NCBI RefSeq assembly: GCF_029223525.1
Contig: NZ_JARHTQ010000005.1
Span: forward strand, 248,001 to 312,000
Length of the DNA stretch: 64,000 bases
Direction: 5' to 3'
Source of the DNA: Streptantibioticus ferralitis
GTDB taxonomy: Bacteria > Actinomycetota > Actinomycetes > Streptomycetales > Streptomycetaceae
The notes under the pieces are model-generated. The model was not told the origin of the DNA and searched no databases. It was given only the letters and a program-made list of their open reading frames with translations. The position numbers were made by a program, and so were the translations under genes. Position 1 is the first letter of the stretch, and each line of letters opens with the position of its first letter. Positions 34,472 to 43,649 of this stretch are shown one piece after another.

Positions 34472-36178
34472 ATGACGACATATCAGCGTTCCCTGGAGCC
34501 GCCTGCCCGGCTCCTGGTCGACCTGCTGCGCGACGAAGGGGTGGACCGGGTGTTCGGCAACCCGGGCACCACCGAGCTTCCGCTGATCAGGGAGGTGGCG
34601 GCGGCGGGCGACCTGCCGTACGTACTCGCCTTGCAGGAGCACTCCGCGGTGTCCATGGCGGACGGATACGCGCGCGGCACCGGCCGCCCCTCGTTCGTCA
34701 GCCTGCACGCCGCGGGAGGCTTGGCCAACGGTGTGATCGGGATGCTCAACGCACTGCGCTCCGGCACCCCGATGGTGGTCCTCGCCTGCCAGCAGGACCA
34801 ACGCCACCTCGCCCAGGGGCCGATGCTCACCGGGGACCTGGTCGCGATGGCCGCGCCGGTCGCACACTGCGCCGAGCAGGTGCACCACGCGCAGGACCTG
34901 CCGGTGGTGATGCGCCGGGCGTTCCGCCGGGCCAGGACCGCACCACAGGGGCCGGTCTTCGTCTCCGTCCCCACCGATGTGCTCTCCGTTCCGGCCCGGC
35001 TGGCCCTCCCACCGCGCTCCCCGCTGCCCGAGCTGGGTACCGCGCCCGAGGCCGACCGGGCGGCGGAGGTCCTGATCCGGGCGCGGCGGCCCGCGATCGT
35101 CGCCGGTGACCGGGTCGGGCAGGGCGGCGCGGACGCCGAACTGCGCGCCCTGGCCGAGGTTCTGGGCGCGGTGGTCTACCCTCAGCCCATGTTCGACGCG
35201 GTCAACGCCGACTCGGAACATCCGCTCACCGCCTGGCCATTGCCGCCGGACAACGCGGTCGTCCATCGCGTGCTGGCGGAGCACGACAGCGTCCTCTTCG
35301 CCGGGGTCACCATCCGTCCGCACCACTTCCGGCCGCAGAGCGCGGTGCCGGAGGAGGTGACGCTGGTCCAGCTGGACACCGATCCGGCGCAGATAGGAAG
35401 GAACTTTCCGGTCGAGGTCGGCATGGTGGGCGCGATGCGCCCGACGCTCGCCGCACTGGCCGCCGAGGTGCGGTCCCGGCGCCGGCCGGAGGCCGCCGTC
35501 GAGGCCGTCCAGCGGGCCGCGCGCATCGGGGAGCGGCTGGTCGCGCGGCGGCTGGCCTGGCGGGAGCAGTCCCGCGCGGCGGCCGCAGCGGCACCGATGC
35601 ACCACAGGGCGGCGGTGCAGGCGGTGGCCGACGCCCTGCCCGAGTCGGCGGTGGTGGTGGAGGAGGCCGTCAGCTCCGGTCCGGCACTGTGGCGAGCGCT
35701 GCGCATACGACGCCCGGGCGACTACCACCACACCGTCGGCGGCGGGCTGGGCTGGGGCATCGGCGCGGCGGTCGGCCTCCAACTCGCCCATCCGACGCGG
35801 CCGGTGGTGGCGGTGGTGGGCGACGGTTCGGCGATGTTCGGTGTGCAGGGGCTGTGGAGCGCGGCCGCTCAGCAGGCGCCCATCGTCGTGGTGGTGCTCA
35901 ACAACGCCGAATACCGCGCGGTCCGGGAACCGGCGGATCCCGAGGAGGCGGCCGGCTATCCGGGGATCGACCTGGTGCGGCCCGCGGTGCAATGGCCGCT
36001 GCTGGCCCGCTCGTTGGGGCTGGACGCGGTACGGGTCGAGCACACCGCGCGGATCGCCCCCGCCATCGCGGACGCCCTACGCTCCCGGCGTCCCACGGTG
36101 ATCGAGGTGCCGATCCTCGGCTCCGCCGCCGAGCGACATCCGGCGCGCACCGAAGCGGACCGCCGAGCGGGCGTGTGA
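34472..36178 (+). CDS. ThDP-dependent enzyme, benzoylformate decarboxylase-like
   Basis: ATG 34472 gives 568 residues. ThDP is bound by the GDGSAMFGVQGLW...VVLNN motif near 450-480, and the catalytic Glu is in ALQEHSAVSMADG. GNPGTTELP, SLHAAGGLANGV and IRPHHFRPQ correspond to the Ser26, His70 and His281 loops of benzoylformate decarboxylase (the first is Thr here). All three ThDP-enzyme domains are present. The reaction could be decarboxylation of an aromatic 2-oxo acid or a carboligation, with substrate unknown. No mandelate-pathway genes are adjacent. It is followed by a convergent ABC-ATPase remnant. Confidence 0.88.
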   Translation: MTTYQRSLEPPARLLVDLLRDEGVDRVFGNPGTTELPLIREVAAAGDLPYVLALQEHSAVSMADGYARGTGRPSFVSLHAAGGLANGVIGMLNALRSGTPMVVLACQQDQRHLAQGPMLTGDLVAMAAPVAHCAEQVHHAQDLPVVMRRAFRRARTAPQGPVFVSVPTDVLSVPARLALPPRSPLPELGTAPEADRAAEVLIRARRPAIVAGDRVGQGGADAELRALAEVLGAVVYPQPMFDAVNADSEHPLTAWPLPPDNAVVHRVLAEHDSVLFAGVTIRPHHFRPQSAVPEEVTLVQLDTDPAQIGRNFPVEVGMVGAMRPTLAALAAEVRSRRRPEAAVEAVQRAARIGERLVARRLAWREQSRAAAAAAPMHHRAAVQAVADALPESAVVVEEAVSSGPALWRALRIRRPGDYHHTVGGGLGWGIGAAVGLQLAHPTRPVVAVVGDGSAMFGVQGLWSAAAQQAPIVVVVLNNAEYRAVREPADPEEAAGYPGIDLVRPAVQWPLLARSLGLDAVRVEHTARIAPAIADALRSRRPTVIEVPILGSAAERHPARTEADRRAGV

Positions 36179-36197
36179 GCCGTGCGGGGCGGAAGCC

Positions 36198-36700
36198 TCA
36201 GCCGACCCCAGGGCATCGGCCGTCGCGTACCGTCCGGCCCACCGTGGCCCGCAGGGACACGGACCCCGGCAGCGCCCTGGTGCCGATCTGGCCCCACTCC
36301 GACGGCAGCGGCACCGGCAGCTCCGCCACCACCCGCCCGGGCGGTGCTTTCAGCATCAGGATCCGGCCACCGAGACAGACGCTCCCGTCGATGTCATGGG
36401 TGGCCGGCGCAACGGTCATCCGGTGCCGGTCCCGTACCGCCGGCAGCAGGTCCTCCAACCCCTCGCGACCTTGTGCGTCCACCGAGCCGAACGGTTCGTC
36501 CACCAGCAGCAGTAGCGGATGGCAGGCCAGGGCCCGGGCGATGGCGACGCGCTGCTGCGTGCCGCCGGACAGCCGCCAGGGGTGCAGCGGCGCCTGACCG
36601 GTCAAACCGACCGCGGCCAGGGCCTCCTCGACGGCGGCCCGCCACCCGCCGCGGGACAGCCCGCGGCGTCGCAGCGGTAGGATCCGACCCGCGCACCGGA
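36198..36700 (-). pseudogene. SsuB/TauB-type ABC ATPase remnant
   Basis: Only the second half of a nitrate/sulfonate/taurine-type ABC ATPase is present: LSGGTQQRVAIARAL, LLLLVDEPFGSVDAQGRE, and ATHDIDGSVCLGGRILML with a following GRVVAELPVPLP. Walker A and Q-loop are gone, and upstream sequence runs into the next gene's 3' end. No permease or binding-protein genes are nearby. It is a decayed remnant. Confidence 0.7.
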
Positions 36701-36718
36701 CGGACTCCCGCCGTGACG

Positions 36719-37246
36719 TCAGGCCGCCGCGCGCTGCCGCTCCTCCCTCGCCAGGAGGTCGTAGAGCGCCTCCGGCGTGACGTAGCCGGGCCACCGGTTG
36801 TCGCTGAAGAGGTGGACGCCCGCGTCCTGGTAGCACTGGTCCACCAGTTGCGAGCAGATCATGTGCCGGGTGGAGGCCACGTACCTGCGCAGCCCTGGAA
36901 CCGGCAGCCGGAACCGGTGTGCGCCGATCGCCATGTAGTCGAGGAAGCTGTACGGCACACCGACATAGCGGGCGGCGGCCGTGCAGATCGCCACGCGCTG
37001 CTCGTCGGTGAGCCCCGCCGGGTAAGCGTAGAGCGTGTGCTTCCCGGCGTATTCCTCAAGTGAGGCCATCCGAGCGCCCCCGGGCTCCGCCTGCAGCAGC
37101 TGGCCGTCGGGCAGTACGAGGAAGGCGTGTTCGTAGTCGGCGAACCCGTTGCCGTTCGCCCACTGCCCGACACGGATGAACACGCCTACGGGACCGGGGA
37201 TTTGAGCGAGCCCTATATCGCCGGGCAGGGGATCTGGGTGTATCAC
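36719..37246 (-). CDS. permuted papain-fold (YiiX/NlpC-like) protein
   Basis: This 175-residue protein has GDIGLAQIPG at the start, YEHAFLVL with the catalytic His (about 39-46), AEPGGARM, and ICSQLVDQCYQDAG with the Cys (about 130). His before Cys is the circularly permuted order of the YiiX/lecithin-retinol-acyltransferase-like NlpC/P60 branch. Members hydrolyse peptidoglycan stem peptides or acyl groups. There is no signal peptide, so it is cytoplasmic or acts on intracellular amides. It starts 100-odd bases from the TetR gene on the other side. Confidence 0.8.
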   Translation of the reverse strand: MIHPDPLPGDIGLAQIPGPVGVFIRVGQWANGNGFADYEHAFLVLPDGQLLQAEPGGARMASLEEYAGKHTLYAYPAGLTDEQRVAICTAAARYVGVPYSFLDYMAIGAHRFRLPVPGLRRYVASTRHMICSQLVDQCYQDAGVHLFSDNRWPGYVTPEALYDLLAREERQRAAA

Positions 37247-37604
37247 GGCGACGTCTCCTCAGCGTTGAGGCCGACGAGCCCGTCGGTGGGCGGCATCCGC
37301 GGACCGACATGGCGATTCCTGATTCAACCAGTGTGGCAGGCTACGGGTGCTATGACGATCCCTCAGCAGCACCGGATACAGATTCACCCCGAGATCCGAC
37401 GCTGCGTTGGCCAAGGATGATGCCACTGTGGCTGAAGATCCGTACTTGCCGAAGCCGCCAGCGGACCGACAGCATTTCCAGACAGAACAGCAACCAGACG
37501 GGACAACCAGACAAGCATTGCCACAGCCGGACAGCACACCCGTCGGACGGCGGAACAGTCGACCCGGGACCGGGATGACCGGGGCAAGGCACGCGAGGGA
37601 CGAG

Positions 37605-38414
37605 ATGGGGCAGCAGGACAGGGCCGCGAGGACCCGCCGGGTGATCGTGGAGACGGCGGCCGCCGTCTTCGACGAGTTGGGCTACGAGGGGGCAAGCACC
37701 ACCGAGATCCTCGCCAGATGCGGGCTCACCAGAGGCGCCCTGTACTTCCACTTCCCCTCCAAGGAGGCCATCGCGGACGCGGTGGTGGCCGCGCAGGCGG
37801 AGGCACTGGTGCCGCCCGAGCGCCCGGTGAAGCTCCAGGCGGCGATCGACCTCACCCTGAGCTTCGCGGACCGGTTACAGCACGACACCGTGTTACGTGC
37901 GGCGGTTCGGCTGACGTTGGGTCAGGCCTCGTTCAAGCACCCGGACGCACTGCCCTACCGCAGCTCCGCGGACGTCATCCGCGGCCTGCTCCGGGAGGCG
38001 GAGGCGGGCGGTGAACTCCTGGCGACGGTGGAGCCGGGCGAGGTCGCGCAGCTCATCGTCGGATCGTTCACCGGGATCCAACTGCTCTCCCAGGTCTACG
38101 ACGAACGGCGCGACCTGAGGTACCGAGTGACGAAGATGTGGAAGTACCTGCTCCCGGGACTCGCGGTGCCGGGCCTGCTGCCGCGGCTGGCGTTATCCCT
38201 CTCGCGTGAGACCGCACCGACCGGTGCGCGCGTCGACGACGGGCCCCGCGTGGTGTCCGCGGCCCCTTCGGTGCCGCCGGTCGTACCTTCGGTGCCGCCG
38301 GTGTGCCGCGCCGCCTCCTCCCCGGCCGCGGTCACCCGTGCACCGCACCCGCGGATCCGGCGTGCCGACGATGTCGCGGCGGCCCGACTGCCCCACCGGG
38401 GGCCCGCGGTGTGA
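37605..38414 (+). CDS. gamma-butyrolactone receptor-type TetR regulator
   Basis: I place the start at ATG 37605 (MGQQDRAARTRR), giving 269 residues. The N-terminal HTH (about 5-55: VIVETAAAVFDELGYEGAST, ILARCGLTRGALYFHFPSKEAI) is typical of ScbR/ArpA receptors, which release DNA on binding gamma-butyrolactone autoinducers and control antibiotic production. After about residue 215 comes a Pro/Ser/Val-rich extension with tandem VPPVVPSVPPV that ScbR lacks. No AfsA/ScbA synthase lies nearby, so it may be a pseudo-receptor. Longer starts at 37407 and 37575 have weaker contexts. Confidence 0.85.
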   Translation: MGQQDRAARTRRVIVETAAAVFDELGYEGASTTEILARCGLTRGALYFHFPSKEAIADAVVAAQAEALVPPERPVKLQAAIDLTLSFADRLQHDTVLRAAVRLTLGQASFKHPDALPYRSSADVIRGLLREAEAGGELLATVEPGEVAQLIVGSFTGIQLLSQVYDERRDLRYRVTKMWKYLLPGLAVPGLLPRLALSLSRETAPTGARVDDGPRVVSAAPSVPPVVPSVPPVCRAASSPAAVTRAPHPRIRRADDVAAARLPHRGPAV

Positions 38415-38638
38415 CCGCGGGGCGCCCCGTGGCTCCCCTTGGCGTTCGCCCGGACAGGTGATCAGTCGGCGGAGGGCGTTGCCGATCACGGCTGGGGATC
38501 GTTCACCAGGAGTAGCAGTCGCACGTGGGGGCGTGTTGACGGAGCATGTCGAATCCGGTCCGGGGAATCGATTCTTCAGACGGTTGGACCGTAGACCCGG
38601 CGACCTTCCGCCATTCCTCCCGGCAGGTCGCCGTACGC

Positions 38639-38676
38639 GGGCCGGGCGGACGCAGGCGACGGCGTCCGCCCGGCCC
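38639..38676. terminator. 15-bp stem terminator
   Basis: Perfect 15-base arms (38639-38653 GGGCCGGGCGGACGC and 38662-38676) flank an 8-base loop. It lies 225 bases after the TetR gene. No gene was recognised between them, so it may end a longer 3' UTR or an unannotated small RNA. The rest of 38415-38862 shows no gene. Confidence 0.8.
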
Positions 38677-38862
38677 TCATGCCTTCACCGGCCGGTGCGC
38701 CGGTGCGGGCCGGTGAGCACATCGGCGCCCAGGGCCGCCAGCGGGCCACGGCATTAGGCACTCCGGGTGCACTCACACCAGCAAGGGCCGAGAAATACCG
38801 CTTATCGCCCTATTCATTGATATGACGGATTCGATTCCACCACCTGAATGAGGAGGACGAGA

Positions 38863-39108
38863 ATGAAGCGAATCATCACGGCCACCGCCCTGGCCGCGGC
38901 CACCTGTGCGGCGGTCATCGGCGCCGCCGGTGCCGCTTCGGCCGGTGAACCCGGCGGCGCTCACGCAGCCGGGTTCGCCGTTGGCTCCCCTGGCATCCTT
39001 TCCGGGGACGTGGTCCAGGTACCGGTCAATATCCCGATCAACGTCTGCGGCAACACGTTCAATGCGGTCGGGCTGCTCAACCCGGCCATCGGCAACGTCT
39101 GCAAGTAG
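38863..39108 (+). CDS. short chaplin
   Basis: AGGAGGA precedes ATG 38863, giving 81 residues. A signal peptide covers about 1-27. The mature part holds one chaplin domain: GFAVGSPGILSGDVVQVPVNIPINVCGN with GLLNPAIGNVC, and two cysteines that form its disulfide. Short chaplins assemble as amyloid-like fibrils on aerial hyphae and spores and lower surface tension. This strongly indicates a Streptomyces-type life cycle. It has no SapB or rodlin genes beside it. Confidence 0.95.
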   Translation: MKRIITATALAAATCAAVIGAAGAASAGEPGGAHAAGFAVGSPGILSGDVVQVPVNIPINVCGNTFNAVGLLNPAIGNVCK

Positions 39109-39347
39109 CCGCCTGGCGGCCCCGGACATCCGCTCCCCCCTCAGACGTACGAACCTCCTTTGAGCCGTTGGCAGACCGGCCCTGAGGAGACATCAGCTGT
39201 ACCGACGTGGTGGAGCCGGTGCCCGGTGGCCGCCGCGCTGGCGGTGCCGGACACCGCATCGGCCCTGCTCGCGTTCCGCGACGGATCGCGGCGGGCCCCG
39301 ACCGACTGGTGGTTGGGGCCCGCCGCGATCTGCCGACGACCGACCGC

Positions 39348-41699
39348 TCAGCGACCGGTGAGGGGCGGCGGAATGTCGGCGGCACCCGTGCCCCAGCGGG
39401 ACGGCCTACCGCCCACGGTGAACTCGATGGTGTGAGCACTGCGCAGATCGGCACCGGTGACATAGGTGGCCGACCGCGGCTGACCGCCGACGCGTACCGA
39501 CTGGATGTAGCGGTTGCTCGGCGAAGTACCCACGGCGGTGATGGCCAGATGGCCGCCCGGGTAGTACCGGGGGTCCAGTGTGAGGTCCACCCGCCCGAAC
39601 GCCGGGGTGGTCAGTCCCCACACGGCCATCCCTGGCTCGACCGGGTAGAGGCCCAGCGCGGACAGCACCGCCCAGGCCGTCATCGTCCCCATGTCGTCAT
39701 TGCCGGTGATGCCGTCCGGCCGGTCGCTGAAGAGGGTCAGCGCCGCCTGCACCACGTCAGCGGTCTTCCACGGCTGACCGGTCGACAGATAGGTGTACGG
39801 GGCGTTCAGGTCCGGCTCGTTCTCGGGGTTGTACCGGTCCTGGTGGTAGTACGCGGTCGGGCCGTTGACCCATGAGTGGCGCGCGGTGTCCGCCGGGTCG
39901 CGTAGCAGGTGGCGGTAGGCGAAGAACTGGTCAAGGCGGGCGTTGGCCGCGTTGTTGCCGCCGATCAGCCTGACCAGGCCGGGCATGTCCTGCGGCACCA
40001 GCCACTGGTACTGCCAGGCCGTGCCCTCGTGGAAGCCCACGCTCTCCTTCGGGTCCGCCGAGCCGAGGAAGGCGCCGTCGGCGTCCCGGGCCCGGATGAA
40101 CCGGGTGCGCCGGTCGAAGACGTTGCGGTAGTTCTTCCCGCGCTCGGCGTAGCGCCGGGCGTCGTCGTCATGGCCGAGGCCGCGCGCCATGGTGGCCAGC
40201 GCGGCGTCGGCGAGCGCGTACTCCAAGGTGGCCGACGGGCCGTGCAGGGAGTCGAAGTCGCCTGGTTTGTGGCGTGCGTTGGTGTCCAGGGGGACGTAAC
40301 CCTTGGCGAAGTAGCGCGGGTTGCCGCCGCGCCCCTCGAAGGCGGAGTTCGCGGGCGGTACCGAGTCGGCGTTCTGCCGCAGCGCCTGGTAGGCCTCCTC
40401 CTCGTGCCCCGCCAACAGCCCCTGGTTGTAGGCGTTCACCAGGAACGGGGTGACCGGGTCACCACTCATGATGTTGGTCTCGACGGTGCCGTAGCCCCAC
40501 TTGGGCAACCAGCCGCCCTCCGCCCGCACCCGTAGCAGCGACAGCGCCATGTCCCGGGTCTGCGCGGGAGCGAGAAGCGACAGCAGCTGCGCCTGGGTGC
40601 GGTAGGTGTCCCACAGCGACCAGTTCTGGTAGTACGTGAAGTGCTCGGCCTTATGTACGCGACCGTCCCAGCCGTTATACGAGCCATCGGCGTCGCTGCC
40701 GGTGTTCGGCGACAGCAGGGTCCGGTAGAGCGCGGAGTAGAACATCCGCCGCCGTACCTCGGTGCCGCCCTGTACCCGTACCTGGTCCAGTCGCCGCTCC
40801 CACGCCTGCCGCGCGGCGGCTCTGACGGTGTCGAAGTCACCCCTCCCCTCCCGCTCCAGATTGCGCCGGGCCCCGGCGAGGCTGACGTAGCTCAGCGCGG
40901 TGGTGGCCGTCACCGTGCGATCGCCGCGGGTGTCGAACCTGACGTACGCACCGCGCGGCCCGGCCCCGCTGGAGTGGCTTGACCCGTCGCTGACCCGGCC
41001 GCCGGACCAGGTGCCGTGCGCGGTGAAGGACCGGTTGAAGCGGGTCACGGTGTGGAGGGAGTAGGGCCGGGTGTCCGAGCAGAAACCGCTGCCGGTGATG
41101 GTGGCCGCCACCGTGTGGTCGTCGAGCACGGTGACCTCGCTGGAGACGACCTTGTGCAGCGCCTGACCACTGTTGAGCAGCACATTGGCCTTGCGGGTGG
41201 CGGGGAACGTGTAGCGCTGCCATCCGGTACGGGTGGTCGCGGTCAGCTCGCTGGTGATCCCGTTGGACAGGCCCACCCGGTAGTAGCCCGGCGAGGCCTT
41301 CTCACGCTGGTGCCGGTACGGCACGGCGTATTTCGCGTAATCGGTGGAACCGATATCTCCGATGGTCGGCAGAATGGGCAGGTCGCCGCCCGCCGGGCAG
41401 CCGACGCCGGACAGATGCACCGAGCTGAAACCGCGGATCGTGTGCTGGGCGTAGTCGTAGCCGGTGGCATAACCGGTGTCAGGGGACAGTTGCACCATCC
41501 CGAACGGCAGTGTGGCGCCGGGGAATGTATTGCTCTGGTTCGCCGTACCCATAAACGGGCTGACCAGATCGGTGAGTTGGTTTCCAGCGGAGTCCGAGGT
41601 ACTCGCGACGGCGGGGGACGGCCCGGCCAAGCCCGCGAGGAAGGCCATTGCGGCGGTGGCGGCCAGCGGCGCCCGCCGGTACAAACGGAATGATCTCAC
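39348..41699 (-). CDS. secreted GH92 alpha-mannosidase
   Basis: About 783 residues from GTG 41699 (an alternative GTG is 41717; neither has a strong ribosome site). A signal peptide follows (APLAATAAMAFLAGLAGPSPAVAS). GH92 motifs include VSPFMGT near the start, SGVGCPAGGDLP, MFYSALYRTLLSPNT, the HEGTAWQYQWLVPQD segment with the likely acid Glu, and GNDDMGTMTAWAVLSALGLYP with the calcium- and base-type Asp residues. GH92 enzymes are exo-acting, calcium-dependent alpha-mannosidases that trim N-glycans or mannans. No carbohydrate-binding domain is fused. Confidence 0.9.
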   Translation of the reverse strand: MRSFRLYRRAPLAATAAMAFLAGLAGPSPAVASTSDSAGNQLTDLVSPFMGTANQSNTFPGATLPFGMVQLSPDTGYATGYDYAQHTIRGFSSVHLSGVGCPAGGDLPILPTIGDIGSTDYAKYAVPYRHQREKASPGYYRVGLSNGITSELTATTRTGWQRYTFPATRKANVLLNSGQALHKVVSSEVTVLDDHTVAATITGSGFCSDTRPYSLHTVTRFNRSFTAHGTWSGGRVSDGSSHSSGAGPRGAYVRFDTRGDRTVTATTALSYVSLAGARRNLEREGRGDFDTVRAAARQAWERRLDQVRVQGGTEVRRRMFYSALYRTLLSPNTGSDADGSYNGWDGRVHKAEHFTYYQNWSLWDTYRTQAQLLSLLAPAQTRDMALSLLRVRAEGGWLPKWGYGTVETNIMSGDPVTPFLVNAYNQGLLAGHEEEAYQALRQNADSVPPANSAFEGRGGNPRYFAKGYVPLDTNARHKPGDFDSLHGPSATLEYALADAALATMARGLGHDDDARRYAERGKNYRNVFDRRTRFIRARDADGAFLGSADPKESVGFHEGTAWQYQWLVPQDMPGLVRLIGGNNAANARLDQFFAYRHLLRDPADTARHSWVNGPTAYYHQDRYNPENEPDLNAPYTYLSTGQPWKTADVVQAALTLFSDRPDGITGNDDMGTMTAWAVLSALGLYPVEPGMAVWGLTTPAFGRVDLTLDPRYYPGGHLAITAVGTSPSNRYIQSVRVGGQPRSATYVTGADLRSAHTIEFTVGGRPSRWGTGAADIPPPLTGR

Positions 41700-41834
41700 T
41701 CCATTACGATGCGTCACGAAGAGACTACATTCGCGTAATGGGATCGTCGTGATGTCGTGGTGTCGCCAGACTGACCAGCACAGCACCACACGAATCACCG
41801 GCGTGTGGGCGATCGGCGGCGAGAGGACCGGTAG

Positions 41835-42269
41835 ATGAGCGGCGTACGCGCGAACTCGGACAGGACGCACGGCGGGCTGGAGCGGATCAACCCGCCGCAG
41901 CTGTCCCCCAACACCGGTTTCAGCCATGCGGTTCGCGCGACCGGCGGCACCCTTGTCTTCCTCGCCGGGCAGACGGCGCTCTCCATGCAGGGAGCGATCG
42001 TCGGCGACGGCATTGTCGAACAGTTCGAGTTGGCCCTGGCCAATCTGCTGTCCGCGCTGCGGTCGAGCGGCGGCGCGCCCGACCAGCTGGCCAAGGTCAC
42101 GGTCTACGCCGTCGACATCGAGGACTACCGTGCGCACGCCGCCGACATCGGACACCTCTGGCACCGGCTGGTCGGCCGCGACTATCCGGCGATGGCGGTC
42201 ATCGGCGTCTCCCGGCTGTGGGACCGCGAGGCGCTGGTGGAACTGGAGGCCATCGCCGTGCTGCCCTGA
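41835..42269 (+). CDS. Rid-family (YjgF) protein lacking catalytic Arg
   Basis: This is a 144-residue protein with the Rid fold: LSPNTGFSHAV, FLAGQTAL, QFELALANLLSAL, KVTVYAVDIEDY, and VELEAIAVLP. RidA deaminates 2-aminoacrylate with an Arg in its PARSCV motif. Here that position reads YPAMAVIGV, so the Arg is replaced by Met and typical imine deaminase activity is unlikely. It may belong to another Rid subgroup with unknown reaction. It starts 118 bases from the divergent GH92 gene. A hairpin lies 90 bases downstream. Confidence 0.85.
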   Translation: MSGVRANSDRTHGGLERINPPQLSPNTGFSHAVRATGGTLVFLAGQTALSMQGAIVGDGIVEQFELALANLLSALRSSGGAPDQLAKVTVYAVDIEDYRAHAADIGHLWHRLVGRDYPAMAVIGVSRLWDREALVELEAIAVLP

Positions 42270-42360
42270 CGCGAAGTCAGGCGGTCGACCGCCTGACGAA
42301 TATTGCCCATATAGTGACCGCTTTCGCACCGATTCACCCCGCTGGCCTACCCCATCGGTG

Positions 42361-42382
42361 TCCCCGCCGCACACGGCGGGGA
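42361..42382. terminator. 9-bp hairpin between Rid and FUSC genes
   Basis: TCCCCGCCG and its complement (42361-42369 and 42374-42382) enclose CACA. It lies 92 bases after the Rid-family gene and 10 bases before the FUSC GTG, so it is either a terminator of the first or a 5'-UTR stem of the second. Confidence 0.5.
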
Positions 42383-42392
42383 TAGCTGCAAG

Positions 42393-43616
42393 GTGCCCGC
42401 AGTCCCCGCTCCTCTCGTCGGCCTCATCAGGCTCCGCAACGAACCCGTCCTCGTACAGATGCTGCGGTCGACGGCCGCCGCGGTCATCAGCTATGTCGCC
42501 GCCGTGCGGCTGTCGAACAATCCGAGCCCGCTGACCGCCCCGCTGACCGCGCTCCTCGTCGTCCAGGTCACCCTCTACACCACGCTCACCACGGGGGTCC
42601 GCCGGGTGGGCAGCGTGGTCGCCGGGGTGCTGATCGCGGTGGCGTTCAGCGCGCTGTTCGGGCTGACTTGGTGGAGCCTCGGCCTGATCATCCTGGCCTC
42701 GCTGCTCATCGGCCATCTGATCCGCGTGGACGAGTTCGTCGCGGAGGTCGCCATCAGCGGCATGCTCATCCTCGGGGTGTCCACTCCATCGAGCGAGGCG
42801 CTGGACCGGGTGCTGGAGACGGTGATCGGCGCCGCGGTCGGTGTGCTGTTGAACCTGGTGATCGCTCCCCCGGTCTTCGTCCAGCCCGCGGGCGAGGCGG
42901 TCGCCGAACTGGCCACCCGGATCCGGCAGTTCCTGCTCCGTATCGGCATCGAGCTGCGTAGTGGTGCCACTTATGACCAGACCATCGCCTGGCTGCACGA
43001 GGCACGGCGGCTGGACAACGACATCGCGCGGTTCGACGAGTTCCTGCGCCGGGCGGAGGAGAGCACCCGGCTCAATCCCCGGGTCCGCCAGGGCGCGATG
43101 GCGCGGCTGATCCTGCGCAGCGGACTGGACACCCTGGAGGTCTGCGTCGTCGTGCTGCGCACACTGTGCCGCTCGTTGTCCGACCTGTCGACGGAGCGAA
43201 GTCAGCAGGAGTCGGTGTATGAGGACGAGTTGTCCGCGGAACTGGAGCATCTGCTGACCCATATCGCTGACGCGGTGGACAGTTTCGGCCGTCTGATCAG
43301 TGCACAGGTCACCGCGGGCGCCGAACGCGCGGAGGCCGAGCTGGAGCAGGCGCTGCGCGACGCGCGCGAGGACCGGGACCACATCTCCGCGCTGCTGCGC
43401 GCGGAGGCGCAGCAGCAGTGGGAAGGCTGGCAGCTGCACGGCGCGCTGATCGCCAGCATCGACCGGCTGCTGGACGAGCTCGACGTGGAGAAGCGGTCGC
43501 AGTGGCTGGCAGCCCAGTTGCAGCGGACCGTACCGGCCGAGTCGGCGCTCGGTCACCGGCTGCGGCGCCACGCCCGGTCCACCAGGGGCCGGTTGCGGCG
43601 GCCGTTCAACAGATGA
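42393..43616 (+). CDS. FUSC-family (aromatic acid exporter-like) membrane protein
   Basis: GTG 42393 gives 407 residues. The N-terminal 155 residues form about six helices of the FUSC / ArAE family (RSTAAAVISYVAAVRLS, PLTAPLTALLVVQVTLYTTL, VLIAVAFSALFGL, TVIGAAVGVLLNLVI). The C-terminal 240 residues are helical, coiled-coil-like and highly charged (VAELATRIRQFL, AERAEAELEQALRDAREDRDH). Family members export aromatic carboxylic acids or act in stress tolerance. The soluble part probably oligomerises. The RBS is AGGTG-like and weak. Confidence 0.85.
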   Translation: MPAVPAPLVGLIRLRNEPVLVQMLRSTAAAVISYVAAVRLSNNPSPLTAPLTALLVVQVTLYTTLTTGVRRVGSVVAGVLIAVAFSALFGLTWWSLGLIILASLLIGHLIRVDEFVAEVAISGMLILGVSTPSSEALDRVLETVIGAAVGVLLNLVIAPPVFVQPAGEAVAELATRIRQFLLRIGIELRSGATYDQTIAWLHEARRLDNDIARFDEFLRRAEESTRLNPRVRQGAMARLILRSGLDTLEVCVVVLRTLCRSLSDLSTERSQQESVYEDELSAELEHLLTHIADAVDSFGRLISAQVTAGAERAEAELEQALRDAREDRDHISALLRAEAQQQWEGWQLHGALIASIDRLLDELDVEKRSQWLAAQLQRTVPAESALGHRLRRHARSTRGRLRRPFNR

Positions 43617-43649
43617 CGGTCCGCCGCTGGCCGACGTGTTCGCGGCCGG

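Noticed and set aside
33698-36043. Reverse ORF of 781 codons opposite the ThDP enzyme
   Set aside because: The forward frame carries full ThDP-enzyme motifs. The reverse product has no recognisable domain.
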